From Jimgerdemannia flammicorona (Eukaryota > Mucoromycota > Endogonomycetes > Endogonales > Endogonaceae), in the NCBI GenBank assembly GCA_003990745.1, contig RBNI01006181.1, positions 1-11,637 of the forward strand: a DNA stretch of 11,637 bases, read 5' to 3'. Made by a program: the position numbers and the translations under genes. The notes beneath the pieces were generated by a model that was not told the DNA's origin, did no database searches, and was given only the letters and a program-made list of their open reading frames with translations. This document shows, in pieces, positions 8,268-11,637 of the stretch. Every line of letters starts with the position of its first letter. Within the stretch, counting starts at the first letter, position 1.

Positions 8268-8570
8268 TTGTCTGTATATGTAGGCAGAGAAATATTGTAT
8301 CTGATACGTATATCCCAATATGATATAAGTATATGGTTGGATAAACCCTTGATCCAGAATCTCTTCTGTCAGATAGTGCTGAAGAATATCTATTCTTCAT
8401 TAAACCCTGGAAGCCCTATCTTGGAAATCTGCCAAAATAGACAGTATCTGGTCAATTTTTTCTTTTTGCATAGAGGGGACAGAAACCCTCAAGCTATATC
8501 AAAAAAAAATCAAGCTCCTTACTTCTTATGGTATGCTAAATTGTACCAAGAATACATACAGCTATACTAG
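8268..8570 (+). pseudogene. Open frame of 100 codons, remnant of an unidentified protein
   Basis: This is the longest uninterrupted frame in the 7.6-10.7 kb region, notable because stops are frequent around it. The product contains an aromatic, leucine-rich first half (around WLDKPLIQNLFCQ) and a second half with LHRGDRNPQAISKKNQAP and a Tyr-rich end. There is no signal peptide, membrane span or motif I can name. The worn frame upstream (about 7820-8267) probably belongs to the same protein, so this is likely an interior or C-terminal exon-like remnant and not a gene starting at its first ATG. It could be a transposon-encoded accessory protein. Confidence 0.35.
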
Positions 8571-8911
8571 AAGTATCACTGAGCTGGCCTGCTATATACT
8601 TCAGCAATCTGCTTAAAGAACTTCATATTATAGTCACTATTACCATATAGATCATATTATACTCGCATACAGCTTATTCTTTAATAGTACTTTTAAAGTT
8701 CTAATAAGGGTACAGAATTTTGTATATCTTTGAAAATTTTAACAAAAATAGATTAGTAAAGAAAATCTTAAAAAAAAAGAAGACAAATACAGAAGATTTC
8801 AGAAAAACTCTGAAAAATCCACTCTTTGCCAATATTGCAATATACCCAATTTCTTTCTTGCTATCTAGTATTTAACACAATTCTTATAAATCTTATTAAT
8901 ATAGTAATAAA
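8571..8911. other. AT-rich stretch without a recognisable feature
   Basis: Short A runs and stops occur in all frames I read. I see no gene, tail or repeat worth naming. Confidence 0.5.
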
Positions 8912-9205
8912 AACTCATTACTGTAGAGATTCTTTACCACTATCTCAATTACCTCTCTATGATTATTAATAATAATATAGTTCTCTTTATTATTGAATAC
9001 ATCAGCATGCCAATGAGCTCCTTGATTAAGAATGATTAGCTCTAATTTGAATATAGACTAAGTTTTAATAGTAATACTAATATTGCTCATATTGAATAAC
9101 TTACTCTTGAACTTCTTTATTTGATCAGATACCAGATATAGTTGAACTTAGATAACTTTGAATTCTTCTCTGCAGTAGAACTGTGCCTTGATCTGAGTAG
9201 TAAGC
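8912..9205 (-). pseudogene. Worn minus-strand reading frame, unidentified
   Basis: On the minus strand one frame stays open for about 98 codons except for two TAA/TAG codons at places where glutamine would fit. It reads LTTQIKAQFYCREEF, then KKFKSKLFNMSNISI, then LILNQ-type and GAHWHADVFNNKENY segments, and ends in NNHREVIEIVVKNLYS. In DNA this AT-rich, such a frame is longer than chance would readily give, and the stops match the C-to-T damage seen in the gypsy and hAT frames. I do not recognise the family. It may be a piece of the missing gypsy gag/protease region or another transposon. Confidence 0.35.
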
Positions 9206-9871
9206 TGAGTAAGTATATAGATAGATTATGTGTAAATATTATGTAAGAATTTTTGATAGAAAATATATAAAAATAAAGTTAAATAAAATACAGAGTGAGT
9301 ATTCAGAAAAGAATATAAGAATGAGTTATATATAAATAAGTTATTTAAGATTACTTATGAAGACTTGCTTTTGATTCTTTTGAGACCTCTACTATATAAT
9401 ATATTGACTCAATAGCTCAGCCACTAAAAGTATATCTTATAATGTTCTCCAATCTTTTTTCATCTTAACTAGATATTGTAAATAAAGTCAGCAGTTCTTA
9501 CTATAGAGCTGTGGACTCTAAGAAAAAGAGAACAGTATAAAATAAATTTGATTATACTATAGGAATTTAAATATAGTAGTAAAAAAACAATCTATATTTA
9601 TTATCAGCTACTCTAAAAAGGCTACTATATATATAGCTATGAGGTCCATGAATTCTGAGGTCTGAAGAATTGCTGTAAGTTATTGCCAGAATTCTCTCTC
9701 ATTCTCATCATCACCATTACTATTACTATTATCATTGTCATTACTACCACCACTTTGGTTCTCAATGAGCAGCTTGTATGCTGCTTATATAAGAAGAATT
9801 TAACAATATCAGCAGAGAGTACTTTTCTATCTTGAATATTCTCTCTTTTGATGATCATTGAATAGATAAAA
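9206..9871. other. AT-rich stretch with an Asn/Asp/Ser-rich trinucleotide-like patch on the minus strand
   Basis: Bases about 9690-9750 are near-repeats of ATC/ATT/ACC triplets. On the minus strand one frame reads GGSNDNDNSNSNGDDENERE and then FWQ, an acidic low-complexity linker of the kind found in many fungal and transposon proteins; another frame gives a Val/Met run that is just the shifted version. A 73-codon open frame (9637-9858, minus) covers the same bases. I see no family motif, so I call no gene. Confidence 0.35.
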
Positions 9872-9883
9872 AAAAATGAGTAG
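9872..9883 (+). repeat. Probable left target-site duplication of the 9884-10327 insertion
   Basis: AAAAATGAGTAG here is repeated at 10332-10343. Similarity extends a few bases leftwards as TAG(A)T before the A run, giving about 15 bp with an indel in the A run. Confidence 0.5.
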
Positions 9884-10293
9884 ACTAAGATATAATTAAG
9901 AACTACTATTTATTTATTTATGACATAGTAGGAGAAAAAAAAAGGAGTATCAGAAAAATAAGAAAGAGTGATATTACTAAAGATTTTGAATAATCCGGAT
10001 CAATCCAGATCAATTCAGATCAGATCATGAGACTAATTCAAGTTGATTCAAATTCATCATATGAAGAATCTCAATTAAATCTCATCTAGATAAATTGTAT
10101 CTATATATTTAGAGTACTAGAAGTAGTGAACAGGTTGAGATAGTTAATAAACCAGTAGTTTTTAAGAGAGTAAGAGTAAGAGAGAGAAAATATATTAGAG
10201 TAAAGTAGAGTGAGGTTGGGTTGAGACTACTAGTGTGGTATGAGAATCATGTATTTATTATAGATTAGTTAATAAAGAAGTCTAGTACTCATA

Positions 10294-10327
<34 letters not shown>
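9884..10327 (+). mobile_element. About 440-bp poly(A)-tailed retroinsertion, SINE-like
   Basis: The segment ends in 32 A (10296-10327) and is bracketed by AAAAATGAGTAG copies. It contains a 10-bp tandem array (9991-10020) and a purine-rich AGAGTA-type stretch (about 10155-10215) near its 3' half. It has no open frame and does not resemble the 5965-6474 insertion or the LINE tails by eye, so it would be a different family. Part of the flanking match is low-complexity A, which lowers confidence in the exact boundary. The source of its promoter, if any, is not visible. Confidence 0.45.
9991..10020 (+). repeat. 10-bp tandem repeat, three units
   Basis: TAATCCGGAT, CAATCCAGAT and CAATTCAGAT follow each other without gaps, and the differences are mostly C/T or G/A, as if one unit had been mutated stepwise. 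The first unit keeps one of the few CpG sites in the AT-rich island. Confidence 0.7.
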
Positions 10328-10329
<2 letters not shown>

Positions 10330-10331
10330 GT

Positions 10332-10343
10332 AAAAATGAGTAG
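10332..10343 (+). repeat. Probable right target-site duplication of the 9884-10327 insertion
   Basis: Second copy of AAAAATGAGTAG (see 9872-9883). Confidence 0.5.
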
Positions 10344-10470
10344 TTGATATAAGTATAGAAAATTGTAATATAAAGAGTAATATAGATAGATAAATGTGAA
10401 TACAACTATACATAGTTTTGACATATTAATAGAATGGATTTTTCATATATTTAATCTTAAAGATATTAGG

Positions 10471-10502
10471 AAAAAAATAAAAAAATAAAAAAATAAAAAA
10501 AT
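10471..10502 (+). repeat. Octanucleotide microsatellite, (A7T) x 4
   Basis: Four perfect units of AAAAAAAT. The array is flanked by TTAGG and TCCTAA, which are inverted copies of each other, so the poly-A-like core sits between short inverted arms. Confidence 0.9.
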
Positions 10503-10739
10503 CCTAAATTTTTGATCAGATGATTAGATAGTTGAATCAATATATAAATAAATATCAAGAGCAATCAATCAGATAAGAGAATGTTGTTTGAATAGATAAA
10601 TAGATGATGAGTGATAGATGGACAAAAGATGAAAGAATAGATATCAAATAGTTGGATAGAATCAGACAAGAAGAGAAATAGTAGAAGCAACTATTAAAGT
10701 AAAGAGTGAATACAGATATAAAAATGTGGTTAATTATGA
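10503..10739. other. AT-rich stretch, no gene seen
   Basis: Rich in GATA/GATG-like words, for example around 10600-10670. No open frame, tail or repeat stands out. It is the last part of the CpG-poor island. Confidence 0.5.
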
Positions 10740-11287
10740 CATGTTCAGATAATTATAGTGAAACCTCACTGCTTTGTTGTATACTTTCCCTTCCCCCTCT
10801 ATTTGTTTTTATTTTATTTTATTTTTCACATCAAACTGTTGCTTGAAAGAAAATAACTACTTACCTGGATGTTCAAGTGTGATAATTTAAGTAAAAGAAT
10901 GGTTGGGCCGACAGACGGACGGACGTCAAAAGCAGTCAGTTCAAAATGAATGAACCAATAGATGTTATTATCAAATAAAAGCATAGCCAAGTGAGTTATT
11001 GACAATGAGAAAAGGTTTTGATTAATCGCAACTACAGGAAATGTAACATGTGAGGGAGAGGTATTCGTAAAACCTTTTGTTTTAGTTTTTTATTCGGTCA
11101 TTGAGACCCAAAGTTAGTAGTTGAGAACAGGGATAACGTGTAAAGATCCCAGCCTTTTGAGTGCCCTTTATTGTTCAAGTAAAAACACTTTGTATTTATA
11201 ATTCGAGTTATAATAGCGCTACCGCAGTGTTTGTCCGTGACAACAGATCGGAAACACATATGGAAAGAGGCGAAAAGGAAAAATTAA
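10740..11287. other. Unique-looking intergenic DNA, outside the transposon island
   Basis: CpG dinucleotides reappear here (for example 10909-10925, around 11026, 11067 and 11205-11225) and the composition becomes balanced. I see no convincing coding frame. It contains a short GACGGACGGACG microsatellite (about 10914-10925). On the minus strand an AATAAA lies at 11167-11172, about 160 bases after the stop codon of the right-end gene, and could serve as its polyadenylation signal. Confidence 0.45.
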
Positions 11288-11320
11288 TTTTTTTTTTTTT
11301 TTTTTTTTTGGGGGGGGGGG
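11288..11320. repeat. Compound homopolymer T22 G11
   Basis: 22 T (11288-11309) run straight into 11 G (11310-11320). In the sense of the minus-strand gene this is C11 then A22, starting 12 bases after the stop codon. The length may be unreliable, as such runs are prone to sequencing and assembly error. Confidence 0.85.
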
Positions 11321-11332
11321 TTGGTAAACTTT

Positions 11333-11637
11333 TCACCCTCTTTGGAAAATCTGCAATTGATCAAAGGTCGTTAAATGATTAGGAAAAAAATGTATTAAAC
11401 AAGGGCAAGATAACCGTATTGAAATATACCTGTTCGTCGTACACTTCTTTCATATCTTCACGTTCTTTGTCTTTCCAACACGCGCTCATTCGAATCTCCG
11501 TGAAATCGAGGTTGTGCCAAAAGACGACAGCGTTTAAGTTCTTCGCTTGCTGCTCTTTGGATGGCCAAGAGCAATTATCCCTCCCAGTGGCGTCATCCTC
11601 GCAAGTAAAATGGACAACCCAGATATCTCGAGTATTG
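11333..11637 (-). CDS. 3' end of a host gene, unidentified protein, two exons visible (partial)
   Basis: On the minus strand a frame is open from the window edge for 69 codons (11637-11430). It reads RDIWVVHFTCEDD near its start, NCSWPSKEQ, VVFWHNLDFTEIRMSACW in the middle and KEVYDEQ at the end. It meets a splice donor at 11429, and after a 79-bp intron (11351-11429) continues in phase as IFQRG and a TGA (11335-11333). If the intron were retained the frame would end at TAA 11381-11379 after VYFNTVILPLFNTFFS. The coding part has normal CpG and codon use, unlike everything to its left, and no stops, so it looks like a live gene. I do not recognise the family. Aromatic and charged residues with three Cys are visible but no signal or membrane segment. 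The start lies outside the window. Confidence 0.62.
11351..11429 (-). other. Spliceosomal intron, 79 bp
   Basis: In the sense of the gene, the exon ends CAG and the intron begins GTATAT (11429-11424). It carries CTAATC (11382-11377) as a branch site about 25 bases before the acceptor TTGCAG (ends 11351). Length, donor, branch motif and spacing are typical of filamentous fungi. The intron is phase 0 and contains an in-frame TAA. Confidence 0.62.

Noticed and set aside
9637..9858. Minus-strand 73-codon open frame as a membrane peptide
   Set aside because: The Val/Met/Ile run comes from reading an ATN-type low-complexity tract in one frame. Another frame of the same bases gives an Asn/Asp-rich linker, so hydrophobicity is not evidence.
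9991..10075. tRNA-like or pol III promoter in the 9884-10327 insertion
   Set aside because: Only a loose resemblance to a B box (around GATTCAAATTC) is present, with no matching A box or cloverleaf.
253..10327. CRISPR array or regular spaced repeats suggested by several A runs
   Set aside because: The A runs are unevenly spaced, of different lengths, and mostly end identifiable retroinsertions.
11161..11382. Plus-strand 73-codon open frame
   Set aside because: It runs through the T22G11 homopolymer (giving poly-Phe and Gly) and is antisense to the intron and 3' end of the minus-strand gene.

Overview
The window looks like an AT-rich, transposon-packed island from a fungal nuclear genome, with the edge of a host gene at its right end. 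Three things suggest a fungus. The transposon types fit: Ty3/gypsy, hAT and a LINE with the fungal/eukaryotic RT-thumb layout. The older elements have been worn down in a repeat-induced-point-mutation-like way: CpG is almost absent, and glutamine and tryptophan codons are turned into TAG/TAA. The right-end gene has a compact 79-bp intron with a GTATAT donor, a CTAATC branch site and a GCAG acceptor. A filamentous ascomycete is my best guess, but the sequence does not prove it. There is no prokaryotic gene organisation, rRNA, tRNA or CRISPR.

Layout, left to right. Bases 1-274 are the poly(A)-tailed 3' end of a GC-rich LINE. 275-1311 is AT-rich and CpG-free and probably belongs to the 3' flank or LTR of the gypsy element that follows. 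1325-2831 is a second, 5'-truncated copy of the same LINE family; it sits inside the gypsy sequence between perfect 13-bp target-site duplications. 2845 to about 5480 is a heavily mutated Ty3/gypsy pol on the minus strand, with integrase, RNase H and reverse transcriptase all readable. From about 5490 to 7596 there is a broken hAT transposase on the plus strand, abutting the gypsy RT start. It holds a TA microsatellite palindrome, an approximately 510-bp poly(A)-tailed insertion, and a tiny 31-bp insertion that is almost pure poly(A) with a perfect 14-bp target-site duplication.

From 7597 to about 10740 the DNA is very AT-rich and mostly unassigned. It contains a degraded plus-strand reading frame (about 7820-8570), a degraded minus-strand reading frame (about 8912-9205), and another poly(A)-tailed insertion (9884-10327) with a likely target-site duplication. 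From about 10740 the base composition changes abruptly: CpG returns and the sequence looks like ordinary unique DNA. The last 300 bp hold the 3' end of a minus-strand host gene with one intron.

No gene in the transposon island appears functional; every transposon frame is interrupted. The genes do not form a pathway. The window is a record of layered insertions: gypsy and hAT first, then mutation, then LINE and poly(A)-tailed insertions, the latest of which still carry clean duplications.
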